Positions 1-8,903 of a stretch of DNA of 64,000 bases are shown here, one piece after another. Made by a program: the position numbers and the translations under genes. The notes below the pieces were generated by a model, which was not told the origin of the DNA, did no database searches, and saw only the letters and a program-made list of their open reading frames with translations. Numbering within the stretch: position 1 is the stretch's first letter; each line of letters starts with the position of its first letter. Source of the stretch: JBBRDU01 sp038230335 (GTDB lineage Bacteria > Verrucomicrobiota > Verrucomicrobiia > Chthoniobacterales > UBA10450); NCBI GenBank assembly GCA_038230335.1, contig JBBRNL010000012.1, positions 4,909 to 68,908 on the forward strand, in the 5' to 3' direction.

Positions 1-93
1 CACGAGCGGGAGCAGGAATAGGATCGCAGGTTAGGAGGCGCTCCCTTCACTTGCGCTTTGATGGGCGGCGTCTAGTTTGGCGCGCACAAGCCG

Positions 94-963
94 ATGAACG
101 ATTTTTTGTTGTCCATTCTCCTCGGGATTGTTGAGGGATTGACTGAGTTTCTCCCGATCAGTTCCACCGCGCATCTGCGCATCGTGGAGGCGCTGCTTCA
201 CCTCGATCTGCACGACAGTTTTTGGAAGATGTACACCATTGTCATCCAACTCGGTGCCATACTGGCGCTGCCGGTTTACTTCTGGAATCGGATTCTGAAG
301 TTTCTCTCGACCTTTCCGGCGGGCGAACGCGGAGATCGCACGATCCTGACCCATCCGCTCAGCCTAACGATGATTGCTTTTGTCGTCACGGCCGGGCCGG
401 CGTTCCTCCTGAAGAAGAAGATTTCACTTAACCTGGAAGATCTGCACGTGATGGCCTGGGCCATTTTGATCGGCGGCGTCATCATGTGGGTGGTGGACGC
501 GCTATGCACGCGCCCGCGCGTAACGCACATGGAAGAAATGAGTCTGCCGCAGGCCATCTGGATTGGGGCGGCCCAAATTTTGTCGGCTGTGTTCCCGGGC
601 ACGTCGCGTTCGATGGCTACGATCGCGGCCGGACAGGTCGCCGGTATGTCGCGCCCGGCTGCGCTCGAGTTTTCGTTTTTTCTGTCGATGCCAACCATGG
701 TGGTGGCGACGGGATATGATTTGCTCAAGACGATTCGGCCGTCTCACAGCGCGCCGGTCGACGATACGCTGGCGCCGCTGCACATGGGCAGCCATGAATG
801 GATCGTCCTGGCCATTGGAATGATCGTGTCATTCGTGGTGGCTCTGGCAATCGTCGCCTGGTTTATGCGCTGGGTGCGGACGCGCGGGTTCGCTCCTTTC
901 GCGATTTATCGAATCGTGCTGGGCATCGCGCTCCTGATCCTGTTGTGGCGCGGACTTATCTGA
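94..963 (+). CDS. uppP: Undecaprenyl-diphosphatase (UppP/BacA)
   Basis: This integral membrane phosphatase recycles undecaprenyl diphosphate to the monophosphate carrier used for peptidoglycan and other envelope polymers; loss or gain of it affects bacitracin sensitivity in known bacteria. The 289-residue length fits the family. The two family signatures are visible: an ExxxE motif (E14, E18) followed by FLPISSTAH with H27, and PGTSRSMAT near residue 168. The rest is a series of hydrophobic segments. The ATG at 94 is used because the first helix follows at once. It is followed within 10 bases by the DUF6941-like gene. A second undecaprenyl-pathway gene, uppS, lies 4 kb downstream, but the two are not one operon. 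Confidence 0.97.
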   Translation: MNDFLLSILLGIVEGLTEFLPISSTAHLRIVEALLHLDLHDSFWKMYTIVIQLGAILALPVYFWNRILKFLSTFPAGERGDRTILTHPLSLTMIAFVVTAGPAFLLKKKISLNLEDLHVMAWAILIGGVIMWVVDALCTRPRVTHMEEMSLPQAIWIGAAQILSAVFPGTSRSMATIAAGQVAGMSRPAALEFSFFLSMPTMVVATGYDLLKTIRPSHSAPVDDTLAPLHMGSHEWIVLAIGMIVSFVVALAIVAWFMRWVRTRGFAPFAIYRIVLGIALLILLWRGLI

Positions 964-969
964 TTCACG

Positions 970-1371
970 ATGGACACCTCTCCGATGCTGCCGGACCTGC
1001 AAAGCTGTGTGCTTTGTGAAGATGTGCGTTGCGAGTTTAACGGCATGCAGACGCTCGTTGGCGTGATCAACATTATTCCGGCGCCTACCTTACCGATCAA
1101 TTACATGCGCCTGTGCATTTGGACGAGGTGGTGCAGCGGCTCGGGCAAGTTCAAACAGAAATCGCGCATTATAGGAGTGGACGAGCAGCAGGTGATTGCG
1201 CAGGCCGAAGTGGAATTCGTCCTGAAAGAGATGGAAGGACACGCCACCAATGTTCATTACTTTGGCGGGATTCAGTTCCAGCAGTATGGGTTGCACCATG
1301 TCGAGATCTACCTGGGCGACGAGTTGAAGCTGCGCTTCCCGCTGCCGGTCGTGCCGATTGTCCGCCAGTAG
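970..1371 (+). CDS. DUF6941-like conserved hypothetical protein
   Basis: A small soluble protein of 133 residues (128 if the second methionine at 985 is used). It has no signal peptide or membrane segment. The sequence begins with a Cys-containing stretch (LQSCVLCEDVRC) and then resembles the widespread small beta-rich DUF6941 family, in which the opening typically reads as a statement about a 'bias/info' fold of unknown role. The assignment is from memory of the family pattern. The gene starts 6 bases after uppP, so co-transcription is likely. No catalytic residues are evident and I do not propose a function. Confidence 0.65.
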   Translation: MDTSPMLPDLQSCVLCEDVRCEFNGMQTLVGVINIIPAPTLPINYMRLCIWTRWCSGSGKFKQKSRIIGVDEQQVIAQAEVEFVLKEMEGHATNVHYFGGIQFQQYGLHHVEIYLGDELKLRFPLPVVPIVRQ

Positions 1372-1493
1372 GATAGGACAGCGGACAGAGGACAGAGTCG
1401 GCGAGCACGGGACAGAGAGCGTCCGAAGTTCCACGGTTTCTGTAACTAACAGCTTGCCAAGCAGTCGCCGTTTGGATAAGAGGGGCGCGGTTC

Positions 1494-3143
1494 ATGGTAA
1501 AAACGCTCTCTACCGCGTTGGTCTGCGGCATCGTCCTTATCGCGCATTCGCATGCCCAGGATGTGTTCAGCGGAGAGCAGAAGGCCAAGCCGAAATACCC
1601 CAAGGCGCAGCCTGCCACGGCTGATCACGCCAAGAGCGAGATCCACATCGAGAAGGCCGTGGCGGTTCAGTCCGCGAAAGCGGAGGCCGCGCCGAAGCAA
1701 CCGTCCGCGAGTAAGACGGTGGTGGCGCAAAACCAGAAGCACGATGCTCCTGTCGTTGCGACAAAGAAAGCGCCGCCTGCCCCTACCGAGCCGGCTAACA
1801 AGGCTGCGTCGAGTTCCTTGGTTAAAGCGTCGGTGGCGCAAAACGATAGTCAGGACCCCGGCCTGAGTTCGGCGAAGAAACCTTCCGCCCCCGCGACTAA
1901 AGCAGCGAGCAAGACGACCTCGTCGTTAACACACAAGGCGCCTGTCCCAACCAATCAGACGGCTAAGATCGCGGCCGCCTCCCCCGCGAAAACGAATATT
2001 CCGCCGACGACTGTTTCGCCTGTCGTGAAGGCGGCCCCAATCGACACACAACCGTCGAAGGGAGTGGCGACAGCGAAAGTGTCGAAAGTTGAAACCAGCC
2101 CGGCGAGATCAGCGGTTGTCGCATCTCCGGCCGAGGGGCCGAAACATGAAGCTGTCGCTCATGTGACGAAAAAGGCGCCCGTGGTTGAGGTAAGACCGGT
2201 GGCTGTTGCATCCAAGGCCACCTCAGCCGCGATAAGGTCGCCGGAGGACTCCGGCGCCGAAGATTCCGCGCCCCTCAAAATACTCTCGCCAAAGCCTGTG
2301 GCGGTCACGTCGCCGGCCATGAGAAAGTCGGCGGCGGCGACGAGGCCTCCGGTTGACATTCGACCCGTCGCTTCCTCGTCAGCGCTTTCCCCGGTTCATA
2401 AAGAGCCGGCTGTTTCTGCCAAATCATTGCCGGCTCAAAATCCTGCGGCGGAGACAATGACGATTGCCGGCCCGGCCGACACTCGTTTCGATACCGCGTT
2501 CACCAAGCTGGCTGATGGATTTGATTTCCCGGTCGGCAAGCCGGACGCGCAGGGCTATTACAAGGCTCGCGGTTTCCGGTCGGGCGGTCACCTGGGCGAG
2601 GATTGGGATGGGGTGCGGGGTGGCGATACCGATCTGGGCGATCCGATTTTCAGCATTGCCGATGGCCTGGTCGTCTTCGCCCGCGATTGTCACATGGGGT
2701 GGGGCAACGTGCTGATTGTCCGCCATAGTTATCGCGAGAACGGCACCGTGAAAACGGTCGACGCTCTATATGGCCACCTGAACAGCATGCTCGTTCATCG
2801 CGGGCAGGCAATCGCGCGGGGTCAAAAAATAGCGACCATGGGAAATGCGCACGGCCTCTACGATGCGCATTTACACTTGGAGGTTCGGAAGAATCTGGAG
2901 ATTGGGATGAGTCGCTCGGCTTTTGCTCGAGACTTCAGTAACTACTATGACCCGACGCAATTCATCCAGGCGCACCGCCATTTGCAAACGGGCGGCGGAA
3001 CGTATCGCGTTGCCATGAACACCTTCTCGCGCGACGCCCACATCAAATGGGATAAGGTGCGCAATTACTCACATGCGCATACCGGCGGCGGCAGCAGTGA
3101 ATCGGCGGCGGCATTGAAGCGAGCGGTGGCTGCCAAACATTAG
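1494..3143 (+). CDS. Exported M23-family peptidase with long Ala/Lys/Pro/Val-rich region
   Basis: A probable peptidoglycan endopeptidase acting in the periplasm or envelope. Residues 1-22 form a signal peptide ending at HSHAQ. Residues about 25-310 are a low-complexity Ala/Lys/Pro/Val/Ser tract with no obvious domain. Residues about 330-500 carry the M23 (LytM) domain: HLGEDWDG near residue 364 supplies the first His/Asp zinc ligands and HLHLEV near residue 458 supplies the HxH motif, so the metal site looks complete. A purine-rich GAGGGG stretch lies about 13 bases before the ATG. The long disordered arm may span the periplasm or bind wall polymers, which is inference. The gene is convergent with the small DUF3309-like gene downstream. 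Confidence 0.88.
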   Translation: MVKTLSTALVCGIVLIAHSHAQDVFSGEQKAKPKYPKAQPATADHAKSEIHIEKAVAVQSAKAEAAPKQPSASKTVVAQNQKHDAPVVATKKAPPAPTEPANKAASSSLVKASVAQNDSQDPGLSSAKKPSAPATKAASKTTSSLTHKAPVPTNQTAKIAAASPAKTNIPPTTVSPVVKAAPIDTQPSKGVATAKVSKVETSPARSAVVASPAEGPKHEAVAHVTKKAPVVEVRPVAVASKATSAAIRSPEDSGAEDSAPLKILSPKPVAVTSPAMRKSAAATRPPVDIRPVASSSALSPVHKEPAVSAKSLPAQNPAAETMTIAGPADTRFDTAFTKLADGFDFPVGKPDAQGYYKARGFRSGGHLGEDWDGVRGGDTDLGDPIFSIADGLVVFARDCHMGWGNVLIVRHSYRENGTVKTVDALYGHLNSMLVHRGQAIARGQKIATMGNAHGLYDAHLHLEVRKNLEIGMSRSAFARDFSNYYDPTQFIQAHRHLQTGGGTYRVAMNTFSRDAHIKWDKVRNYSHAHTGGGSSESAAALKRAVAAKH

Positions 3144-3272
3144 GCGGAAAATCATCCGCTATTGGTAGATGGCAGGCGGAGCGGCCGCCGCGTAACGCTC
3201 AAAGCGCTGAGGTTGATCGGCGCAAACCGCTATGTCGCGCAGGAGGCTGCGGTCGGAATCAGTGGCAGCCCG

Positions 3273-3419
3273 CTAGGACTTCCACAGCAACAAAATAAGG
3301 ACAATGACGACCACCAGGCCGCCGCCCGGATAATAGCCCCAACCAGCGGGCGAATATCCCCACGTAGGCAGCGATCCAATTAAAAGCAGGATTAGAATAA
3401 TCAGCAATATTGTGCGCAT
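3273..3419 (-). CDS. DUF3309-like small membrane protein
   Basis: A 48-residue protein starting MRTILLIILILLL. It has a hydrophobic N-terminal helix, a short aromatic and glycine-rich loop (WGYSPAGWGYYPGGG) and a second hydrophobic helix ending LLLWKS. This matches the pattern of the DUF3309 family, tiny two-helix membrane proteins of unknown role common in soil bacteria. The reading frame stays open upstream to 3560, but that extension is polar and unlike the family, so the internal ATG at 3419 is preferred. About 250 bases without a gene separate it from the divergent purA. Confidence 0.75.
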   Translation of the reverse strand: MRTILLIILILLLIGSLPTWGYSPAGWGYYPGGGLVVVIVLILLLWKS

Positions 3420-3669
3420 GGGAGCGAAGCTATCGGGTGGGGTAGAAATCTGGCAATCTTTATTTACGCGTTTTGTGTCACGCGCCTGTTGAGCGCCGGC
3501 TCGGAGAGCCCGCCCCACCTGCTCCGTAACTGTGAGGGGTGGTTCCAGCGATTTGGTCAAGGCACCGGCGAAAAATCTTGCAGGGTGACGCGCGCTTTCT
3601 ATCGTTCGTCGGCAAGTCCCGATTGCGTCTTGCTGGATGCCATCGGGACATTTTTTGCCGACTCAATTT

Positions 3670-4938
3670 ATGGCGAATACGATTCTAGTTGGCGCACAAT
3701 GGGGGGACGAAGGAAAAGGCAAGGTCATCGATGTCCTCACGGAGAATGCCGATATCGTGGTGCGCAGCCAGGGCGGGAATAACGCGGGCCACACCGTCAT
3801 CCATCGCGGCACGAAATACATTCTGCACCTGATTCCATCGGGCATCCTGCGGCGGGGCAAAGTTTGTGTGATCGGTAATGGAGTCGTGGTCGATCCGCTG
3901 GCTTTGTGGGCGGAGATCGAAGGGTTGCGCAAACTCGGCATCCGCATCGGCAAAAATTTGCTGCTGAGCGATTGCGCGCATCTGGTCTTGCCTTACCACC
4001 GCGTGCTCGACGAACAACGTGAACTGCGCAAGGGAAAGGCGAAAATCGGGACGACCAAGCGCGGAATCGGCCCGGCTTACGGGGACAAGGCGGCCCGGAC
4101 CGGGCTGAGAGTTTCCGATCTGATGCAGCCGCTCCTGTTTTCAAAAAAACTGCAAGCCAAGGTTATCGAGAACAACAGCATCCTGCAGGCGCTCGGAGCG
4201 AAACCCATTAACTTCGGCAAGGTGAACGCGGAATACCTTGCGGCCGGCAAACAATTGCGCCCGTTCGTTACAAACACGGTGGTTTATCTCCATCGCGCGC
4301 TGATGCGCGGAAAAGAGGTTCTCTTCGAAGGCGCGCAAGGCACTTTTCTCGACATCGACCATGGCACCTATCCATATGTGACTTCATCGAACACGACGGC
4401 GGGCGGGGCGTGCACGGGCAGTGGAGTTCCGCCGCATCGGATGGATCGGGTTCTGGGCGTTATGAAAGCGTACACGACACGAGTCGGGGAGGGAGCGCTG
4501 CCGACGGAGGATCCCGGTCTGGCGAATTTACTGCATCAGATGGGCCGGGAATTCGGCGCGACTACTGGCCGGGCCCGGCGGTGTGGGTGGTTCGACGCGG
4601 TCGCGACGCATTACGCCACGATGATTAATGGGATCGACGAGCTAGCCATCACGAACCTGGATGGGTTGGATGAAGTGGATCCGATCAGGGTGTGTGTGGG
4701 ATACCGGCTGAAGGGCAAGCGCTTGGAAGTGCCTCCGTGCGATGCGGCGCAGTTGGCGAATTGCAAACCGATATACGAAGAGATGCCGGGCTGGAAACAA
4801 TCAACGCATACCGCGAAAAAACTGTCGCAGCTTCCTTTACAGGCAAGGAAATACGTAAAACGTCTGGCGGAGTTGACTGGGGCGAAACTGTCGCTGGTCA
4901 GCGTGGGTCCGGCGCGCGGTCAGACGCTCTTCGTTTAG
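3670..4938 (+). CDS. purA: Adenylosuccinate synthase
   Basis: Catalyses the GTP-dependent joining of IMP and aspartate to adenylosuccinate, the first committed step to AMP. The start at MANTILVGAQ is preferred to the in-frame ATG at 3637 because known PurA proteins begin at this point. The key motif GDEGKGK (D13 base, loop to K18) and the catalytic H41 in NNAGHT are intact. Later conserved elements such as GAQGTFLDIDHGTYPYVTS are present. The 422-residue length is normal. A gene-free gap of about 250 bases lies upstream and probably holds its promoter; no clear operator was seen. uppS follows 8 bases after the stop. Confidence 0.97.
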   Translation: MANTILVGAQWGDEGKGKVIDVLTENADIVVRSQGGNNAGHTVIHRGTKYILHLIPSGILRRGKVCVIGNGVVVDPLALWAEIEGLRKLGIRIGKNLLLSDCAHLVLPYHRVLDEQRELRKGKAKIGTTKRGIGPAYGDKAARTGLRVSDLMQPLLFSKKLQAKVIENNSILQALGAKPINFGKVNAEYLAAGKQLRPFVTNTVVYLHRALMRGKEVLFEGAQGTFLDIDHGTYPYVTSSNTTAGGACTGSGVPPHRMDRVLGVMKAYTTRVGEGALPTEDPGLANLLHQMGREFGATTGRARRCGWFDAVATHYATMINGIDELAITNLDGLDEVDPIRVCVGYRLKGKRLEVPPCDAAQLANCKPIYEEMPGWKQSTHTAKKLSQLPLQARKYVKRLAELTGAKLSLVSVGPARGQTLFV

Positions 4939-4946
4939 GATAACCG

Positions 4947-5663
4947 ATGCCTTTGAGTGCCAAGCCCGTTCCGCGCCACGTCGCCATCATCATGGACGGG
5001 AATGGACGCTGGGCCAAGCAGCGTGGATTCCCGCGGATCAAAGGTCACGAGCAAGGCGCGGAAGCGGTGCGCGAATGTGTCGAAGGCTGCGGCGAGTTGA
5101 AGATTGAATACCTGACGCTCTACGCCTTTTCGGCGGAGAACTGGCAGCGACCGAAGAGCGAGGTTTTCGCACTCATGCGCTTGCTCGAAAAATTCCTCAA
5201 GCAGAAAACCCCCGAATTACTCGAGAAAAATGTCCGACTGCAGGCGATCGGGCGGCTTACCGACCTTCCTGACAGCTGCCAGAAGCAACTGCACACGAGC
5301 ATCGAAACAACGGCCTCGAACAATGGGCTCACCTTGATCCTGGCACTGAGTTACGGCGCCCGTCTTGAGATTATTGATGGCATCAAGAGTTTGCTGCGCG
5401 CGGTTGAGCTGGGGCATATCGACAAGGGGATGATCGACGTAGAGATGTTCAGTAAACATCTCTACACGCGATACTATCCCGATCCGGATCTGCTTATCCG
5501 GACGTCGGGCGAGATGCGTCTATCTAACTTTCTCCTATGGCAGCTTTCCTACACGGAAATGTATGTGACGCCGAAACTCTGGCCCGATTTTACGCGGAAA
5601 GATTTGTTCGCAGCGGTGGAGGAGTACGGCAGGAGACAACGGAGATATGGCGGACTGGAGTGA
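4947..5663 (+). CDS. uppS: Isoprenyl transferase (undecaprenyl diphosphate synthase)
   Basis: A cis-prenyltransferase that extends farnesyl diphosphate with isopentenyl diphosphate to make the C55 carrier lipid. The 238-residue length fits the family. Visible signatures are IIMDGNGRW (catalytic D17), the YAFSAENWQRP region, and the C-terminal DPDLLIRTSGE with conserved arginines. The stop of purA lies 8 bases upstream and an AGGA stretch precedes the ATG, so the two are probably co-transcribed. It acts in the same carrier-lipid cycle as UppP at the start of the window. It converges on hemW, whose last codon lies one base away. Confidence 0.96.
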   Translation: MPLSAKPVPRHVAIIMDGNGRWAKQRGFPRIKGHEQGAEAVRECVEGCGELKIEYLTLYAFSAENWQRPKSEVFALMRLLEKFLKQKTPELLEKNVRLQAIGRLTDLPDSCQKQLHTSIETTASNNGLTLILALSYGARLEIIDGIKSLLRAVELGHIDKGMIDVEMFSKHLYTRYYPDPDLLIRTSGEMRLSNFLLWQLSYTEMYVTPKLWPDFTRKDLFAAVEEYGRRQRRYGGLE

Positions 5664-5664
5664 C

Positions 5665-6801
5665 CTAAATAAAAGCTTCTGCCACTGTGTCGGCAAGCGA
5701 TTTGCCGGCGCGTGTCAGGACGAAGCTGCCGTTCGCTTTGCGGAGCAGACCGAGATCGAGGAACTCTTGCGCCTTGTCCGGCTCGGTCTGGAGAATCTCG
5801 GCGGCAATGCCGTTGTCTGTGCGAAGGGAAAGAGCGATCTTCTCAGTGCGCTTGATTGCGACCGTCAGCTCCTCAGTGGAGTTGATGGGGGATTGACCGG
5901 ACAAGACTCGGTCCGCGTAGGCACGGTAATCGGCAATATTCTGCCAACGCTGCATGCCTACAGTAGAGAACGCACTCGGACCAATCCCAAGATAATCGGC
6001 GCCGCTCCAGTAGCCGCGATTGTGGACGGAATCGAAGCCGGGGCGCGCATAATTGGAAATCTCGTATTGCGGGTAACCCGCGGTTTCCAGCGTGGTCATG
6101 GCAATCTCGAAGAACTCGGCGTCGGAGTCGTTGTCGGAGCGAAGCTCGCCGCGTGAATGGCGCAGGAAAAAGTCGGTGTCTTCTTCGTAGGTTAGGCAAT
6201 AGGCGGAAATATGATCGGGTGCCAGGCTGATGGTCTTTTCCAGGGTCGAGCGCCATTGCGCGGAGGTCTGGCCGGGCAAACCAAACATCAGGTCGATGCT
6301 GATATTTTGAAAACCGGCCGAGCGCAACAGTTGGAATGAGACCTCGGCCTGATGTGCATTATGTTCGCGTCCCAACACTTTCAGTAGGTCGTCATCCCAT
6401 GATTGCACGCCGAGGCTGATGCGGGTCACGCCAAGCTCGCGCAAGACCGCGGCCTTGCGCGCCGAGACGCTCCCCGGGTTTGCTTCGGTGGTCCATTCAC
6501 GGAGGGCGGACAGGTCGAGCCGGTCGTGAAAACCTCGCAGCAAAGTCTGCAGCTGGTCGGTGGATAGCGCGGTGGGCGTGCCGCCGCCGAAAAAGATGGT
6601 TTCGGGAACGACGAAAAGGGAGTTAGAATGAAGACTCACTTCCGCCAGTATCGCTTCGCCAAAGCGCTGCGTTTGCGATCGATCGAGATGATCCTTATAA
6701 AATGCGCAGTAGGGGCAAATACGTGCGCAAAACGGAATGTGAACGTAAACGTGGCGGATGGGTTCTAATCCGACCAGATTGTGATTCCCGTCCTTGTTCA
6801 T
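5665..6801 (-). CDS. hemW: Radical SAM heme chaperone HemW
   Basis: A radical SAM protein of the HemW family, related to oxygen-independent coproporphyrinogen III oxidase but thought to act as a heme chaperone. The 4Fe-4S cluster motif CARICPYC gives C25, C29 and C32. GGGTPTALS follows, and the HNRGYW sequence matches the HNxxYW signature that separates HemW from true HemN. The length is 378 residues from the ATG at 6801; an in-frame GTG lies at 6816. The start is almost back to back with the likely GTG start of the divergent DUF362 gene, so promoters of the two must overlap each other's coding sequence or be very compact. Confidence 0.92.
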   Translation of the reverse strand: MNKDGNHNLVGLEPIRHVYVHIPFCARICPYCAFYKDHLDRSQTQRFGEAILAEVSLHSNSLFVVPETIFFGGGTPTALSTDQLQTLLRGFHDRLDLSALREWTTEANPGSVSARKAAVLRELGVTRISLGVQSWDDDLLKVLGREHNAHQAEVSFQLLRSAGFQNISIDLMFGLPGQTSAQWRSTLEKTISLAPDHISAYCLTYEEDTDFFLRHSRGELRSDNDSDAEFFEIAMTTLETAGYPQYEISNYARPGFDSVHNRGYWSGADYLGIGPSAFSTVGMQRWQNIADYRAYADRVLSGQSPINSTEELTVAIKRTEKIALSLRTDNGIAAEILQTEPDKAQEFLDLGLLRKANGSFVLTRAGKSLADTVAEAFI

Positions 6802-6809
6802 ACACCGCG

Positions 6810-7883
6810 GTGCCACCGCTCATTGCTTTGATCCGAAACGTAGCTGCTCTTTCTCTTTTCGCCATCGCGTCGCTTCCGGCGCAGGAACCGCGACCCACCC
6901 CGACTCCGTCGGTCGTCTACTTTGCCCATAATGCGGAGGCGATTTCTGATTTTCATCCGGAAGCCCGGGCCGTTCACGCCATGGTCGATCGACTGGTCGT
7001 CGCGGTCACGGGTCAGCCAGACGTGGCCAAGGCGTGGGGCACACTGGTTGCGCCTAACGACAAGATTGGAATCAAAATATCGGCGGCAGGCGGTCAGCTT
7101 TTCACCACGCACCGGGAGGTGGTGGACGCGCTGGTCGATGGACTGGTCGCGGCCGGGCATCCGCGCCGCAGCATTATTGTATGGGACCGTTCCCTCACCG
7201 GAATTAAAGAGGCAGGATACCGTCCCGGTACCGAGAATTTTCAATTGAAAGACATCCCGCCGAAGACCGGTTACGATGAGAAGGCGGTGGTCACCGCGCC
7301 GCTCCTCGGAACTTTAGTGTGGGGGGATTTCGAATACCGCCGCGATCTGGGGAAATTGGAGCCGCTTTCCGACGCGGAGAATACGAGCAACGTCAGTCAT
7401 TTTTCTCGCATTCTCGCGAACGACGTCACGAAGGTGATCAACGTGCCGGTGATGAGCAATACGGAGAAGAATGGAATTGCCGGTTGCCTTTACAACATGA
7501 CGGTTCCGAACATCGACAATTGGAGGCGTTTTGCACAAGGCAAGGGATTCGGGGCGGCCAGCATCGCGGAGATTTATGGGAATCCGTTAGTGGGAAAAAA
7601 GGTTGTGCTCAACCTTGTCGATGGACTCGTCGCGCAGTATGCGGGCGGGCCGCAGTCTCAGCCCCTTTACTCCGAGCATCACGCCACTCTTTACGCGAGC
7701 AAGGATCCGGTGGCGCTGGATGCAGTCGTTTTACAAAAGCTGGAGGAATGGCGCACGCGAGGCAGTTTGCCGGCCATCGGCCAGATGGCAGCGTACGTGG
7801 AAGCGGCCAGTTACGGCGGCCTCGGGAATGCGGCGCGGGACCGGATCGAGATAAGGAACGCAACCCGGGCACCGGCGCGGTAG
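6810..7883 (+). CDS. Exported DUF362 domain protein
   Basis: A 357-residue protein with a likely N-terminal signal sequence (hydrophobic ALSLFAIASLPAQE) followed by a DUF362 domain over most of its length. DUF362 proteins are often iron-sulfur associated or found in signal-bearing redox proteins, but this copy shows no CxxCxxC cluster motif, so a redox role is not supported here. The GTG at 6810 is chosen because it precedes the signal peptide directly; a longer frame from 6702 would run antisense through the HemW cluster motif. The start has no strong ribosome site and remains uncertain. The squalene/phytoene synthase gene follows after 3 bases. Confidence 0.75.
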   Translation: MPPLIALIRNVAALSLFAIASLPAQEPRPTPTPSVVYFAHNAEAISDFHPEARAVHAMVDRLVVAVTGQPDVAKAWGTLVAPNDKIGIKISAAGGQLFTTHREVVDALVDGLVAAGHPRRSIIVWDRSLTGIKEAGYRPGTENFQLKDIPPKTGYDEKAVVTAPLLGTLVWGDFEYRRDLGKLEPLSDAENTSNVSHFSRILANDVTKVINVPVMSNTEKNGIAGCLYNMTVPNIDNWRRFAQGKGFGAASIAEIYGNPLVGKKVVLNLVDGLVAQYAGGPQSQPLYSEHHATLYASKDPVALDAVVLQKLEEWRTRGSLPAIGQMAAYVEAASYGGLGNAARDRIEIRNATRAPAR

Positions 7884-7886
7884 GAT

Positions 7887-8903
7887 ATGCCGGCTAAAGC
7901 ACAGGCGGGGGAGGGTTGGTTGACGGGGGAGCTTTTGCGGTCCGTTTCCCGTTCCTTTTATCTTTCGGTGCGCTTGCTGCCGCAGCGTTTGCGCGAACCG
8001 ATCGGGTTGGCTTATCTGCTCGCGCGCGCCACGGATACGCTGGCCGATAGCACGCAGGTTCCGGCGTCGATTCGACGGCAAAAGTTGCCGGTATTGGCCG
8101 GGGCCATTCAGGAAGGCGACTCGTCAGGACAAATCGCCGAGTTGCAGGAATCTTTCGCGCCATTGCAAAATGACAAAGCAGAGCGAAGTCTGATCCTCGC
8201 GCTTTCGGAGTGCCTTGAGCGGCTAAACCACCTCGAGGCAGCGGACCAATCAGACATTCGCACGGTGCTTGGGAAAATAACGCAGGCGCAGGCGCTTGAT
8301 TTGGAGCGGTTCGCCCATGCGACTCACGTCGATGCTCTCGCCTCGGCCGCCGAGTTGGAACAATACGCCTATCTGATCGCTGGCTGCGTCGGCGAGTTCT
8401 GGACGGAGTTGTGTTTTCGTCATGTGCGGGATTTCAGCGAACTCTCCAAACCAGAAATGGGCGAGCTCGGGAAGAGTTACGGGGTCGGCCTCCAGCTCAT
8501 TAACATTGTGCGCGACGCTCATGGTGACCTGCGCGCCGGGCGCTGCTATTTTCCGAAAGACGAACTGGCTGCCGCCGGGCTGGCGCCGTCTGATATTCTG
8601 GGGCATCCCGTCGTGTTCAAACCCATTCTGGAAAAATGGCTGGGCGAAGCGGAACGGGGACTGGAAGCCGGAATGAAGTATGTAGCCGCCATCCGAGACC
8701 GGCGGGTGCGGATAGCTACGGTGTTACCGGCGCTGATCGGGGCGCGAACCGTGTCGCGGCTGCGCGCGGCAGGTACGGGAGCACTACAGGAAAAAGTGAA
8801 AGTCCCGCGAAATGAAGTTCGGGGGATGCTCGCGTCCGTCGCGATTACCCTCGGATCGCGCCATGTCCTGGCGGAGATGTTTCGACGCGGGCTAAAGTAT
8901 TAG
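7887..8903 (+). CDS. Squalene/phytoene synthase family protein
   Basis: A head-to-head prenyltransferase joining two farnesyl (or geranylgeranyl) diphosphates. The two aspartate-rich Mg-binding motifs are present: DTLAD at residues 50-54 and RDAHGD around residue 210 within NIVRDAHGDLRAGRCYFP. The 338-residue length is a little longer than the typical bacterial enzyme. No partner genes for hopanoids (HpnE, squalene-hopene cyclase) or carotenoids (CrtI, CrtY) are in the window, so squalene and phytoene cannot be told apart from context. It begins 3 bases after the DUF362 gene. Its 3' end overlaps that of the convergent uracil-DNA glycosylase by 4 bases. Confidence 0.9.
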   Translation: MPAKAQAGEGWLTGELLRSVSRSFYLSVRLLPQRLREPIGLAYLLARATDTLADSTQVPASIRRQKLPVLAGAIQEGDSSGQIAELQESFAPLQNDKAERSLILALSECLERLNHLEAADQSDIRTVLGKITQAQALDLERFAHATHVDALASAAELEQYAYLIAGCVGEFWTELCFRHVRDFSELSKPEMGELGKSYGVGLQLINIVRDAHGDLRAGRCYFPKDELAAAGLAPSDILGHPVVFKPILEKWLGEAERGLEAGMKYVAAIRDRRVRIATVLPALIGARTVSRLRAAGTGALQEKVKVPRNEVRGMLASVAITLGSRHVLAEMFRRGLKY

